Numbered from the stretch's first letter, positions 7,451-14,401 are shown. The stretch is 14,690 nucleotides of DNA from Nitrosopumilus sp. BACL13 MAG-121220-bin23 (GCA_001437625.1 LIAL01000023.1:1-14690); one strand, 5' to 3'. Notes: generated from the sequence alone by a model not told the origin. A program made the numbers and translations.

Positions 7451-7999
7451 ATGTCAGATGAAGTAAATCCAATCAAAGATTATCTGTTTGATTATATAGA
7501 GAAATCAAATAGTATAATAAATTTAATTGTTGAAAAAAAATTTGACATCATTATTAATGAAATAGTTGAGAATTGCTATGATAAAATAATTCTAATGGAC
7601 AAAAAAGAAGAGGCAGTTGGAATTTTAGCCACAGGTATACTTCACTACCTACTCACAAATGCACTTCTAAACAGTCAAAGAAAAGTAGACTATCAAGGAA
7701 TGGAACTAGATATTGTAATCCCAGACACCAGAACACTAGAAAAAGATGCCAAAATGGCCCTCTTAATTTTAATTCCAAAATCATCGGATAAAAAAACAAT
7801 TGATGAAAAAATTTCCCAATTAAGAAAGGTACAGCCAACTAAAGAAAACATCTGGGTAGTATTATCAGAGGATGTACCACTTAACTGTAAATCATTTGTT
7901 TTATCTAAAGAGAACAATTCCTTTTCAAAAATTATTTTTGAGATTGCGCAATTTTTAAACGTAGGCGGATCAAATAAATTTAAAATCTTGCGAATTTAG
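7451..7999 (+). CDS. hypothetical alpha/beta protein
   Basis: A 182-residue soluble protein of no family I can name with confidence. The N-terminal ~80 residues look helical. The second half alternates strands and helices: MELDIVIPD (84-92), then ALLILIPKS (about 103-111), a helix with KKTIDEKISQLRK, then ENIWVVLSED, CKSFVLSKE and a closing helix. The spacing of the IPD and IPK segments resembles a PD-(D/E)XK nuclease core in outline, but the acidic residue expected two before the lysine is absent, so I would not call it an active nuclease. The start at ATG 7451 has a weak TATA-like GATTATTAT about 30 nt upstream. It converges on bioD with an 11-bp gap. Composition matches the neighbouring genes. 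Confidence 0.68.
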   Translation: MSDEVNPIKDYLFDYIEKSNSIINLIVEKKFDIIINEIVENCYDKIILMDKKEEAVGILATGILHYLLTNALLNSQRKVDYQGMELDIVIPDTRTLEKDAKMALLILIPKSSDKKTIDEKISQLRKVQPTKENIWVVLSEDVPLNCKSFVLSKENNSFSKIIFEIAQFLNVGGSNKFKILRI

Positions 8000-8010
8000 T
8001 TTTTAAAAAA

Positions 8011-8697
8011 TTACTTTAATAATAATTTCATGTCAATATTTTTCTTGAAAATTTTATAGAGTGATTCATCGCTCATGTCATTGATGAATGGAATGGAACC
8101 TAAAACTTTGACTCCAGTTAAATCTTCCAAGTCTTTTTTCAATTGATTAATCGGGTAGCCATCACCATCAAAATTATTTATAATAATTCCCTTAATTGGA
8201 ATTTTATATTTTTCACACATCTTCACGGCCATCAAAGTATGATTGACGGTTCCAACTTTGCTACGAGTTACAATTATTGTAGGAATTTTCATATCTTTTA
8301 TCAAATTTGTAACATAGTAATCTTTGAGAATAGGGGTCATAATACCACCCATACCTTCAACAAGCGTCATTTCATGCATGTCAGTTAATTTTTTAAAACT
8401 AGATAGAATCAAGGGAATTTTTGGTTTGATTTTTAGTTTTTTCCAAGCAGTGTAAGGGGATGCAGATATTGGAAAGAATTGCGGATTAACTAAAGTCTCA
8501 GGATCATTGGTTTGAGCAGATTTAGATAGAATTTCAACATCTTCAGATTTGTATCCTTTTTTTTGTGCAACACCAGCAGCAAAGGGCTTCATCACACCCA
8601 CATCCACCCCCATTTTTCTTAACATGATTGCCAATCCTGCAGTAATGTATGTTTTACCGACATCCGTGTCAGTACCTGTGATAAATAGAGATTTCAA
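8011..8697 (-). CDS. bioD: dethiobiotin synthetase
   Basis: ATP-dependent ligase closing the ureido ring: 7,8-diaminopelargonate plus CO2 and ATP give dethiobiotin, the third of the four late biotin steps; cytosolic. At 228 residues it has the normal length. The P-loop GTDTDVGKT is at residues 8-16. The catalytic Lys-Pro (MKPFAAG, Lys37) follows, then EDVEIL with Asp53, VEGMGGIMTP (Glu114) and the SKVGTVNHTL segment that aligns with the family's GTINHTLL stretch. NNF at 174-176 binds the base. The start is a TTG (8695-8697). An in-frame stop and no ATG or GTG lie upstream, and the protein begins where BioD proteins begin, so the TTG appears forced. It is divergent from bioA, sharing a 114-bp regulatory gap. 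Confidence 0.94.
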   Translation of the reverse strand: MKSLFITGTDTDVGKTYITAGLAIMLRKMGVDVGVMKPFAAGVAQKKGYKSEDVEILSKSAQTNDPETLVNPQFFPISASPYTAWKKLKIKPKIPLILSSFKKLTDMHEMTLVEGMGGIMTPILKDYYVTNLIKDMKIPTIIVTRSKVGTVNHTLMAVKMCEKYKIPIKGIIINNFDGDGYPINQLKKDLEDLTGVKVLGSIPFINDMSDESLYKIFKKNIDMKLLLK

Positions 8698-8721
8698 TAT
8701 AGTAAGAAATATTGTTTCATT

Positions 8722-8733
8722 GATTAACTAATC
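8722..8733. promoter_or_regulatory. short dyad in the bioD-bioA divergent promoter
   Basis: GATTA-AC-TAATC is a perfect 5-bp dyad in the shared 8698-8811 gap, about 25-36 nt upstream of the bioD TTG. It partly resembles one half-site of the biotin-type operator before bioB (GTTAAC), but I find no convincing partner half-site at 14-16 nt spacing. It could be an operator or simply part of the bioD promoter. Confidence 0.25.
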
Positions 8734-8779
8734 GTTTTAGATAATCTAATTATGAATGTCTAGGATTTGTCAACAACTG

Positions 8780-8789
8780 AATTATTAAG
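8780..8789 (+). promoter_or_regulatory. TATA-like element of bioA
   Basis: AATTATTAAG is centred about 27 nt upstream of the TTG start at 8812, consistent with a leaderless bioA transcript beginning at that TTG. Confidence 0.35.
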
Positions 8790-8811
8790 TTCTGAAATCC
8801 ACCAACATTAG

Positions 8812-10128
8812 TTGAAAAGTTCTGTATGGCATCCAAACACACAGATGAGTGAATGGAGTTCATTTGATACCATAACTAAAGGTAAAGGAATATGGCTAAT
8901 AGACTCCAAAGGTAACAAGATAATTGATGCAGTAGGTTCAATGTGGTGTAATGTTTGGGGACACTCCAACCCACAATTAGTTAAAGCAATTACAACTCAA
9001 AGCAAGAAAATTCAACATTCATCGTTGTTTAATCTTACAAATGAGCCTGCAGAAAAACTAGCAGACAATCTCATAAAAATATCTCCAGGGATGAACAAGG
9101 TATTTTTTTCAGATAATGGCTCATCAGCAATGGAAATTGCAATCAAAATGGCATTACAGTATTGGAAAAATATTGGAGAAAAAAATAGAACAAAAATTGC
9201 AACAGTAGAAAACGGATATCATGGGGATACGTTTGGAGCCATGTCAGTAGGATATGTTCCAGAATTTTTTGCAAAATTTAAAGAGCAATTATTTCCAACA
9301 ATTCAATTTCCAGTTCCCAACAAGTATAGAATACCAAAAGGATTAACTTTTGTAGACTATCAAAACGATTGTTTAGAGAAAATTGAAAAAAGGTTTTCTA
9401 AAAAAGATGACATTGCAGCTTTCATAATGGAAAGTGGTGCACAGATGGCAGGAGGTGTCATAATTTATCCCAAAGAATTCCAAAAGAAGATTAGCAAGTT
9501 ATGTAAAAAACATGGCATCCTGTTTGTGTTAGATGAAATTGCAACAGGTTTTGGAAGATTAGGATCAATGACGCAATATCAAGAACAACAAAGCATGCCA
9601 GACATAGTGGCATATGGAAAAATGCTAACAGGGGGGTATGTAACAATGGCTGCAACACTTGCAAATAAAAAAATCTATGATTCATTTTCAGGTGAATTTA
9701 ATGATTGGAAGCATCTTTTCCACGGTCATACGTATACTGGAAATCCAATAGCCGCAGCAGTAGCTAATGAAAATATCCACATGTATAAAAAATATAATTT
9801 AATTAAAAAAATTCAAAAAACATCCAAGGTGTTTGAAAAATTTTATGATGAAATTTTAGACATAGATATTGTTGGAGATATTAGACATAAGGGAATGTTG
9901 ATGGGAATAGAATTAGTATCAAACAAAGAAACAAAGATACCAATTAAAACAAAAAAATCCATCAATAAAGTATTTTTTGAAGAAGGGAAAAAACAGGGCA
10001 TATATCTTCGAACTCTTGGAAATATCGTAATGTTAGTTCCACCACTATCCATTCAAGATAATGAATTAGAATTACTTCTAAAGAGAACAATCAAGACTAT
10101 TCAGGCATCAAAATCAAAGATCATTTGA
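8812..10128 (+). CDS. bioA: adenosylmethionine-8-amino-7-oxononanoate aminotransferase
   Basis: Class III PLP aminotransferase making 7,8-diaminopelargonate from 8-amino-7-oxononanoate, with S-adenosylmethionine (or lysine in some lineages) as amino donor; cytosolic. The 438 residues span the whole family. Seen are WHPNTQMSEW at 6-15, DNGSSAMEIA at 101-110, NGYHGDTFGAMSVG, DEIATGFGR (Asp241 for the PLP ring nitrogen), Lys270 in AYGKMLTGG as the Schiff base and GNPIAAA at 310-316. The start is TTG: a TAG stop is directly before it (8809-8811) and no other start codon precedes the conserved WHP motif. Asn9 replaces the Tyr17 of the E. coli enzyme, and MetTrp replaces its TrpTrp pair, which may bear on substrate binding. 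It is followed by the candidate operator and bioB. Confidence 0.92.
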   Translation: MKSSVWHPNTQMSEWSSFDTITKGKGIWLIDSKGNKIIDAVGSMWCNVWGHSNPQLVKAITTQSKKIQHSSLFNLTNEPAEKLADNLIKISPGMNKVFFSDNGSSAMEIAIKMALQYWKNIGEKNRTKIATVENGYHGDTFGAMSVGYVPEFFAKFKEQLFPTIQFPVPNKYRIPKGLTFVDYQNDCLEKIEKRFSKKDDIAAFIMESGAQMAGGVIIYPKEFQKKISKLCKKHGILFVLDEIATGFGRLGSMTQYQEQQSMPDIVAYGKMLTGGYVTMAATLANKKIYDSFSGEFNDWKHLFHGHTYTGNPIAAAVANENIHMYKKYNLIKKIQKTSKVFEKFYDEILDIDIVGDIRHKGMLMGIELVSNKETKIPIKTKKSINKVFFEEGKKQGIYLRTLGNIVMLVPPLSIQDNELELLLKRTIKTIQASKSKII

Positions 10129-10160
10129 CTGTTAACCCCTAAAATTAAGAGGGTTAACAA
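10129..10160. promoter_or_regulatory. candidate biotin operator (BirA type)
   Basis: CTGTTAACC (10129-10137) and GGTTAACAA (10152-10160) are inverted half-sites separated by 14 nt. GTTAACCC/GGGTTAAC is a perfect 8-bp match. From memory, the BirA operator consensus is TTGTAAACC, 14-16 nt, GGTTTACAA, with GTTAAC-type variants in some archaea; both half-sites agree at most positions and the spacing fits. It starts right after the bioA stop and ends about 10 bp before the bioB TATA box, so bound BirA-biotinyl-AMP could block TBP/TFB. No birA gene is in the window. Confidence 0.68.
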
Positions 10161-10168
10161 TTACAATA

Positions 10169-10178
10169 TTTTTATAAA
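10169..10178 (+). promoter_or_regulatory. TATA box of bioB-bioF
   Basis: TTTTTATAAA is a strong archaeal TATA box centred about 26 nt upstream of the bioB ATG at 10200, so the bioBF transcript should be leaderless. Confidence 0.6.
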
Positions 10179-10199
10179 TGGAATAAAAGTTGTTTTAAC

Positions 10200-11177
10200 A
10201 TGAGTAGTATGGAATTCATCAAAGAGTGCCAAGAAAAGGTATTTTCAGGTGAAAGAATTTCCGGAGAAGATGCAAAAAAACTATTCAATGTACCAGATGA
10301 AGATCTTAAAGAATTGGCTAGATGCGCCAACGAGATAACTAGAGATTATAATGGAAATAAGGTAGACGTAGAACAATTAAACAATATTAAAAAAAATGCA
10401 TGTAGTGAAGATTGTACATTTTGTGGACAATCAGCATTTTATGATACAGGTATTGAAACATATCAATTGCCTACACCAGAAGAAGTTGTAATCAAAGCTA
10501 AAAAAGCAAAAGAAGATGGTGCAGACTCGTATTGCTTAGTTGCAGCATGGAAAGAACCATCACCAAAAGATTTCATACAGGTCTGTAAAATAATTACAGA
10601 AATAAATGAAAAAGTTGGAATCAGTGTAGAATGTAGTTTAGGATTTCTTACAAAACAACAAGCATCAAAATTAAAAGAACTAAAAGTAAAAAGATATAAT
10701 CATAATTTGGAAACAGCAAAATCAAAATTTCCAGAAATTTGTACAACACATACATATCAAGATAGACTAGATACACTAGAAATTGCAAGAGAGGCAGGAT
10801 TGGAATTATGTACAGGTGGAATTATTGGGTTAGGAGAAACAAGAGAACAAAGATTAGAATTAACTTTAGAATTAGCAAGAATATACCCAGAGGAAATAAC
10901 AATAAACATACTAGTTGCAGTTCCAGGAACACCATTGGAATTGCAAGTGGATCTTGCAAATTCTGAAATTACCAGAATATTTTCAGTTATACGATTCCTC
11001 TTGCCAGAATCAGTGATCAAAATTTCTGGAGGAAGGGAAACACAATTAGAAGATTCAGGGGAAGAATTACTTCAAAGTGGAGCAAACGGAATAATTACTG
11101 AAGGATATCTAACTATGGGCGGAAATAAAGCCAAAAAAGACCGTGAAATGATAGAAAAAATTGGCCTTGAAGTATAA
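10200..11177 (+). CDS. bioB: biotin synthase
   Basis: Radical SAM enzyme that inserts sulfur into dethiobiotin to make biotin; cytosolic. The 325 residues cover the family. CSEDCTFC gives Cys68, Cys72 and Cys75 as ligands of the [4Fe-4S] cluster. The three cysteines that hold the auxiliary [2Fe-2S] cluster are Cys112 (YCLVAAW), Cys145 (ECSLGF) and Cys204 (LCTGGIIGLGE). YNHNLETAK and the VPGTPLE loop are also family landmarks. The fourth auxiliary ligand, Arg260 in E. coli, corresponds here to Lys274 in VIKISGGRE. The ATG is 26 nt after a strong TATA box and behind a BirA-like operator. bioF starts inside its 3' end, so the two are one operon. Confidence 0.96.
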   Translation: MSSMEFIKECQEKVFSGERISGEDAKKLFNVPDEDLKELARCANEITRDYNGNKVDVEQLNNIKKNACSEDCTFCGQSAFYDTGIETYQLPTPEEVVIKAKKAKEDGADSYCLVAAWKEPSPKDFIQVCKIITEINEKVGISVECSLGFLTKQQASKLKELKVKRYNHNLETAKSKFPEICTTHTYQDRLDTLEIAREAGLELCTGGIIGLGETREQRLELTLELARIYPEEITINILVAVPGTPLELQVDLANSEITRIFSVIRFLLPESVIKISGGRETQLEDSGEELLQSGANGIITEGYLTMGGNKAKKDREMIEKIGLEV

Positions 11178-12291
11178 ACTCAACTTTGTTGATTTAGAAT
11201 TAGCACGAATTAAAAAAAATAACCTGCATAGAAAATTACAATATGGTAAAGCACAAGGTGCCCACATCACAATTAAAGGTAAAAAACTCATCAATTTGTC
11301 CTCAAATGATTATCTGGGAATTCCAATAACCAAAATTCAAACAAATCAACTGCAGTCAAGTTCTAGACTTGTTTCAGGAAATGATGAATCATATAAAAAA
11401 TTAGAAAGTGTACTGGCAAAACACAAATCGCAACAAAACAGTCTAATTTATCCCACAGGCTACATGGCAAATCTTGGATCAATTTCAGCAATTGCATCAA
11501 AAGGAGATTTAGTTCTCAGCGATGAATTAAACCATGCAAGCATAATAGAGTCATGTAAATTATCAGGAGCTAAAATATCAATTTACAAACACAATGACAT
11601 GGATGATTTGGCAGAGAAAATAAAAAAACATGGAAAAAACAAGTTTGTAATTACAGAGGGCGTGTTTAGTATGGATGGCGACGTATCATCATTAAAAGAA
11701 ATTACAGAAATTTCACAAAAATCAAACGCGATAACAATTGTAGATGACGCACACGGAGATTTTGTAATTGGAAAAGATGGAAAGGGAACTCCAGAATATT
11801 TCAATGTTGCAAAAAAAATTGATTTGTATATCAGCAGTTTAAGCAAAGGTCTAGGATCATTTGGAGGATATGTTGCATCACAAAATAACGTAATTGATTT
11901 ATGCATAAATAAATCAAAATCATTTATCTACACATCGGCACTACCATCATTTCTAGTACAACATTCAATTAAAAGAATAGAGTCAGACAGAGAGACTCAG
12001 AAGAAGAAACTAGAAAACAATGTAGAAAAATTATCAAAAGGACTAAGATCAATAGGGTATGAAATAAAATCAAATACACAAATCATACCAATAATTTTAG
12101 GAAATGAAAAACTAGCAATGGATTTTGGTAAATTTTTATCTGTAAATGGGATATTTGCACAGCCAATTAGATATCCCACAGTACCAAAGAATCAAGCCAG
12201 ACTAAGAATATCAGTGACTGCATGGCTAACAAATTCAGATATTGAAAAATCCTTAAAAATATTTGAAAAAGCCTATAGAAAATTCTTGTAA
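11161..12291 (+). CDS. bioF: 8-amino-7-oxononanoate synthase
   Basis: PLP enzyme condensing pimeloyl thioester with L-alanine to 8-amino-7-oxononanoate, the first of the four late biotin steps; cytosolic. 376 residues, normal for the alpha-oxoamine synthase family. LSSNDYLG is at 46-53, SDELNHASIIE with His125, TEGVFSMDGD at 165-174, VDDAHG at 194-199 and SSLSKGLGSFGG with Lys229 as the Schiff base. The C-terminal IRYPTVPKNQARLRIS segment fits BioF. The start is TTG: a stop (11152-11154) precedes it and only two TTG codons (11161 and 11167) lie before the conserved region; the next ATG is at residue 102. The frame overlaps bioB by 17 bp (11 bp with the second TTG), implying translational coupling. 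Related enzymes of the family (2-amino-3-ketobutyrate CoA ligase) are less likely in this cluster. Confidence 0.93.
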   Translation: MALKYKLNFVDLELARIKKNNLHRKLQYGKAQGAHITIKGKKLINLSSNDYLGIPITKIQTNQLQSSSRLVSGNDESYKKLESVLAKHKSQQNSLIYPTGYMANLGSISAIASKGDLVLSDELNHASIIESCKLSGAKISIYKHNDMDDLAEKIKKHGKNKFVITEGVFSMDGDVSSLKEITEISQKSNAITIVDDAHGDFVIGKDGKGTPEYFNVAKKIDLYISSLSKGLGSFGGYVASQNNVIDLCINKSKSFIYTSALPSFLVQHSIKRIESDRETQKKKLENNVEKLSKGLRSIGYEIKSNTQIIPIILGNEKLAMDFGKFLSVNGIFAQPIRYPTVPKNQARLRISVTAWLTNSDIEKSLKIFEKAYRKFL

Positions 12292-12414
12292 TTATCTGGA
12301 AGCATCCATTCCGCCAAATCCCAAATCTAATGGATTTGCAGGAGAGCCCACAATAACTGCAACAGTCACAGCTATGGACAAAATGATACCTACGACAATA
12401 AATCGTTTATTCAT
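12292..12414 (-). CDS. 40-residue membrane peptide
   Basis: A short frame with ATG at 12412-12414 and TAA at 12292-12294, directly abutting the bioF stop on the other strand. Residues 1-4 are MNKR, 5-23 are a continuous hydrophobic stretch (IVVGIILSIAVTVAVIVG) ending in a short polar tail SPANPLDLGFGGMDASR. This is the shape of a single-span membrane peptide with a basic cytoplasmic end. GTTTTTAACT on the minus strand (12435-12444) lies about 26 nt upstream of the ATG as a TATA candidate. The gene is divergent from ccdA. Function unknown; it might be a small partner of the membrane redox pair, but that rests on position alone. Confidence 0.55.
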   Translation of the reverse strand: MNKRFIVVGIILSIAVTVAVIVGSPANPLDLGFGGMDASR

Positions 12415-12432
12415 ATCTAAATCATCAAACTC

Positions 12433-12472
12433 CTAGTTAAAAACGGATTGTGTAGATACTAGTTAAAAAACG
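12433..12472. repeat. direct repeat in divergent promoter region
   Basis: CTAGTTAAAAACG (12433-12445) and CTAGTTAAAAAACG (12459-12472) are near-identical, 26 bp apart, in the gap between the small peptide gene and ccdA. The first overlaps the TATA candidate of the peptide gene; the second is just upstream of the ccdA TATA box. This could be two sites of one regulator or a duplicated promoter segment. Confidence 0.4.
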
Positions 12473-12480
12473 TAAGAAGG

Positions 12481-12488
12481 CTTTAAAA
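12481..12488 (+). promoter_or_regulatory. TATA box of the ccdA-thioredoxin pair
   Basis: CTTTAAAA is centred about 25 nt upstream of the ATG at 12510. An earlier out-of-frame ATG at 12497 would lie upstream of the predicted transcription start, so 12510 is preferred. Confidence 0.5.
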
Positions 12489-12509
12489 GAAAAATTATGA
12501 AATTAGCAT

Positions 12510-13241
12510 ATGACGGAACCTACAATTTTTGTAGCCCTATTTGCAGGATTGGCCTCATTTATCGCCCCATGTATCCTACCAATGATTCCCGCATTCTTAG
12601 CATATATTTCTGGAACCACATTAGCTGAAATAAAAAATGAACAAAAATCAAATGTTCAAATAAATAAAATCAACATCATAGCAAATACAATATTTTTTGT
12701 TTTAGGATTTTCAATTGTTTTTTCAACTTTAGGTGTTTTGATTAACAGTGTATTAGTAGAAAACGTTAATGATTTTACAGATAGTTTAAACATAATTGCA
12801 GGAATAATTATCATCATCTTTGGAATATTCTTAATACTATCTACAAAAATTAATTCTTTGAACAAAGAAAAAAAATTCCACATTAAAAATTTTAAATCAA
12901 GCTATCCAATGTCATTTGTGTTTGGTTTGGCATTTGCAATAGGATGGACGCCGTGTGTCGGACCAATATTAGGAACAATACTCACATTAGCTGCAACCAC
13001 ACCGTCAATTTCATTTAGTTTACTGTTAGCGTATTCCACAGGTTTAGGCATTCCATTTATTTTAATGGGGATATTTTATTCTAAATCTACAAAAATTATT
13101 TCTTCCATGACAAAACATTTAAAATATTACAATATAGTATTAGGGGGATTTATCATCTTGCTAGGAATTTTAATATTTACAAACCAACTTGCATATATTG
13201 CAAATTTTCCATTACTTAACGAGATCGTGATGTTAGGATGA
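12510..13241 (+). CDS. CcdA/DsbD-type thiol electron transporter
   Basis: A polytopic membrane protein that carries reducing equivalents from cytosolic thioredoxin to extracytoplasmic thiol proteins. 243 residues with about six hydrophobic segments: near 5-33, 55-80, 92-112, 134-160, 168-188 and 205-232. The family's two redox cysteines are Cys21 in APCILPMIPAFLAYISG and Cys149 in GWTPCVGPILGTIL, the symmetric PC(x)xP-type motifs of the CcdA/DsbD core. The next gene starts within its stop codon (ATGA overlap) and encodes a thioredoxin-like protein, so the two are coexpressed. The pair corresponds to the membrane and soluble parts of actinobacterial DipZ. Archaea of this group are not known for c-type cytochrome maturation, so the client may be another secreted or copper protein; that is inference. 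Confidence 0.92.
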   Translation: MTEPTIFVALFAGLASFIAPCILPMIPAFLAYISGTTLAEIKNEQKSNVQINKINIIANTIFFVLGFSIVFSTLGVLINSVLVENVNDFTDSLNIIAGIIIIIFGIFLILSTKINSLNKEKKFHIKNFKSSYPMSFVFGLAFAIGWTPCVGPILGTILTLAATTPSISFSLLLAYSTGLGIPFILMGIFYSKSTKIISSMTKHLKYYNIVLGGFIILLGILIFTNQLAYIANFPLLNEIVMLG

Positions 13242-14314
13242 ATGCGGAAATTAAAACAGGCATAATTTTTGGTGGACTAATTGCTGCAGGAGTAGTATTT
13301 TTAGCCATATTATTTACAGGTCTAGACGAATCGGTGTCAATAATTCAAGATTCAGGAATCAAAAAGGCTCCAAATTTAGTAGGGATATCAGATTATCTCA
13401 ACACATCACCTGAAAAATTATCTAATGATATGGAGAACAAGGTAATCCTATACGATATCTGGACATACAGCTGCGTTAATTGTATCAGAACACTTCCGTA
13501 CATTACAGCATGGAATGAAAAATATGCAGAACAAGGATTGCTAATAATTGGAATTCATTCACCAGAATTTGAATTTGAAAAAAATGCAGAAAACGTTCAA
13601 GTTGCAATGGACAAATACGGTATTGACTATCCAGTAGTTTTAGATAATGATATGAAAACATGGAAAGCATTTGAAAATAATTACTGGCCAAGAAAATACA
13701 TTGCAGACCATCAGGGAAATTTAAGATATGATCATATCGGAGAAGGAGGGTATCAAGAAACAGAAAAAATTATTCAACAATTATTAGAGGAAAGATCTAA
13801 AGCAATGAAAATAGAAGATGTATCTACAATGACATCATTGGTATCTATTGAAGAATTTGAACATACTTTGTTTAGAACTCCAGAAGTATATTTTGGTTAT
13901 AAATTTGCACAAAATAGGAATCAATTGGGAAGTGAAGAAGGGTTCCAACACGAAAAAATTGTAAAGTATCAGGAACCAAATAATATTGAATTAAATAAAT
14001 TTTATCCGATAGGAAATTGGAATAATCATAAAGACAGTATGGAATTAACTGAAACAAAAGGATCCATAAAATTATCATATAATGCAAAAGAAGTGAACAT
14101 TGTTACAGAAAATTATGCAGAATTAGAAATTTTTCTTGACGGGGTTCCATTAACTAAAGAGTATCAAGGAACAGACATGACAGACGGTAGCAAGATAAAA
14201 GTTTCAAATCCAGGCATGTACAATATCATAAGTAATGAAATTAGTTCATCCCACATAATGGAAATAAAAATTGAAGGTAAGGGATTTCAAATATTTACAT
14301 TCACTTTTGGCTAG
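13238..14314 (+). CDS. DipZ-like thioredoxin domain protein with C-terminal beta domain
   Basis: A membrane-anchored extracytoplasmic thioredoxin-like reductant, probably the partner of the adjacent CcdA. Residues 8-27 are a hydrophobic anchor. The TlpA/AhpC-like domain runs from about 45 to 190, with the active site WTYSC79-V-N-C82, then the GIHSPEFEFEK segment, NNYWPRKYIADHQG and GEGGYQETEK. This arrangement matches the soluble part of mycobacterial DipZ. The C-terminal ~145 residues start at RTPEVYFGYKFA and end with SYNAKEVNIVTENYAELEIFLDGVPL and GKGFQIFTFTFG, again as in DipZ, where that domain has a beta-sandwich, carbohydrate-binding-like fold. In this genome the DipZ parts are two genes that overlap by 4 bp. 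A T-run terminator follows. Full length at 358 residues. Confidence 0.9.
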   Translation: MNAEIKTGIIFGGLIAAGVVFLAILFTGLDESVSIIQDSGIKKAPNLVGISDYLNTSPEKLSNDMENKVILYDIWTYSCVNCIRTLPYITAWNEKYAEQGLLIIGIHSPEFEFEKNAENVQVAMDKYGIDYPVVLDNDMKTWKAFENNYWPRKYIADHQGNLRYDHIGEGGYQETEKIIQQLLEERSKAMKIEDVSTMTSLVSIEEFEHTLFRTPEVYFGYKFAQNRNQLGSEEGFQHEKIVKYQEPNNIELNKFYPIGNWNNHKDSMELTETKGSIKLSYNAKEVNIVTENYAELEIFLDGVPLTKEYQGTDMTDGSKIKVSNPGMYNIISNEISSSHIMEIKIEGKGFQIFTFTFG

Positions 14315-14338
14315 AGTGGAATCTTTTAGGATTACCAG

Positions 14339-14356
14339 TTTTTTTTTGAAATTTTT
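14339..14356 (+). terminator. T-run terminator after the DipZ-like pair
   Basis: Nine T residues (14339-14347), then GAAATTTTT, begin about 25 bases after the stop at 14314. This resembles archaeal intrinsic terminators, which rely on T-runs more than on hairpins. Confidence 0.5.
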
Positions 14357-14387
14357 ACATATGTTTATTCAAATATCGTATGATAAT

Positions 14388-14395
14388 CTTAAATG
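14388..14395 (+). promoter_or_regulatory. TATA-like element of the ATP synthase gene
   Basis: CTTAAATG is centred about 25 nt upstream of the ATG at 14416, at leaderless spacing. Confidence 0.4.
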
Positions 14396-14401
14396 TCTAA
14401 T

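Noticed and set aside
7653..7917. Two minus-strand frames within the 182-residue hypothetical
   Set aside because: Overlapping each other and the better plus-strand frame, which has a start and alternating strand/helix composition.
11583..11906. 107-codon minus-strand frame inside bioF
   Set aside because: Antisense to strongly conserved bioF residues including the PLP lysine; its length is explained by AT-rich codon bias.
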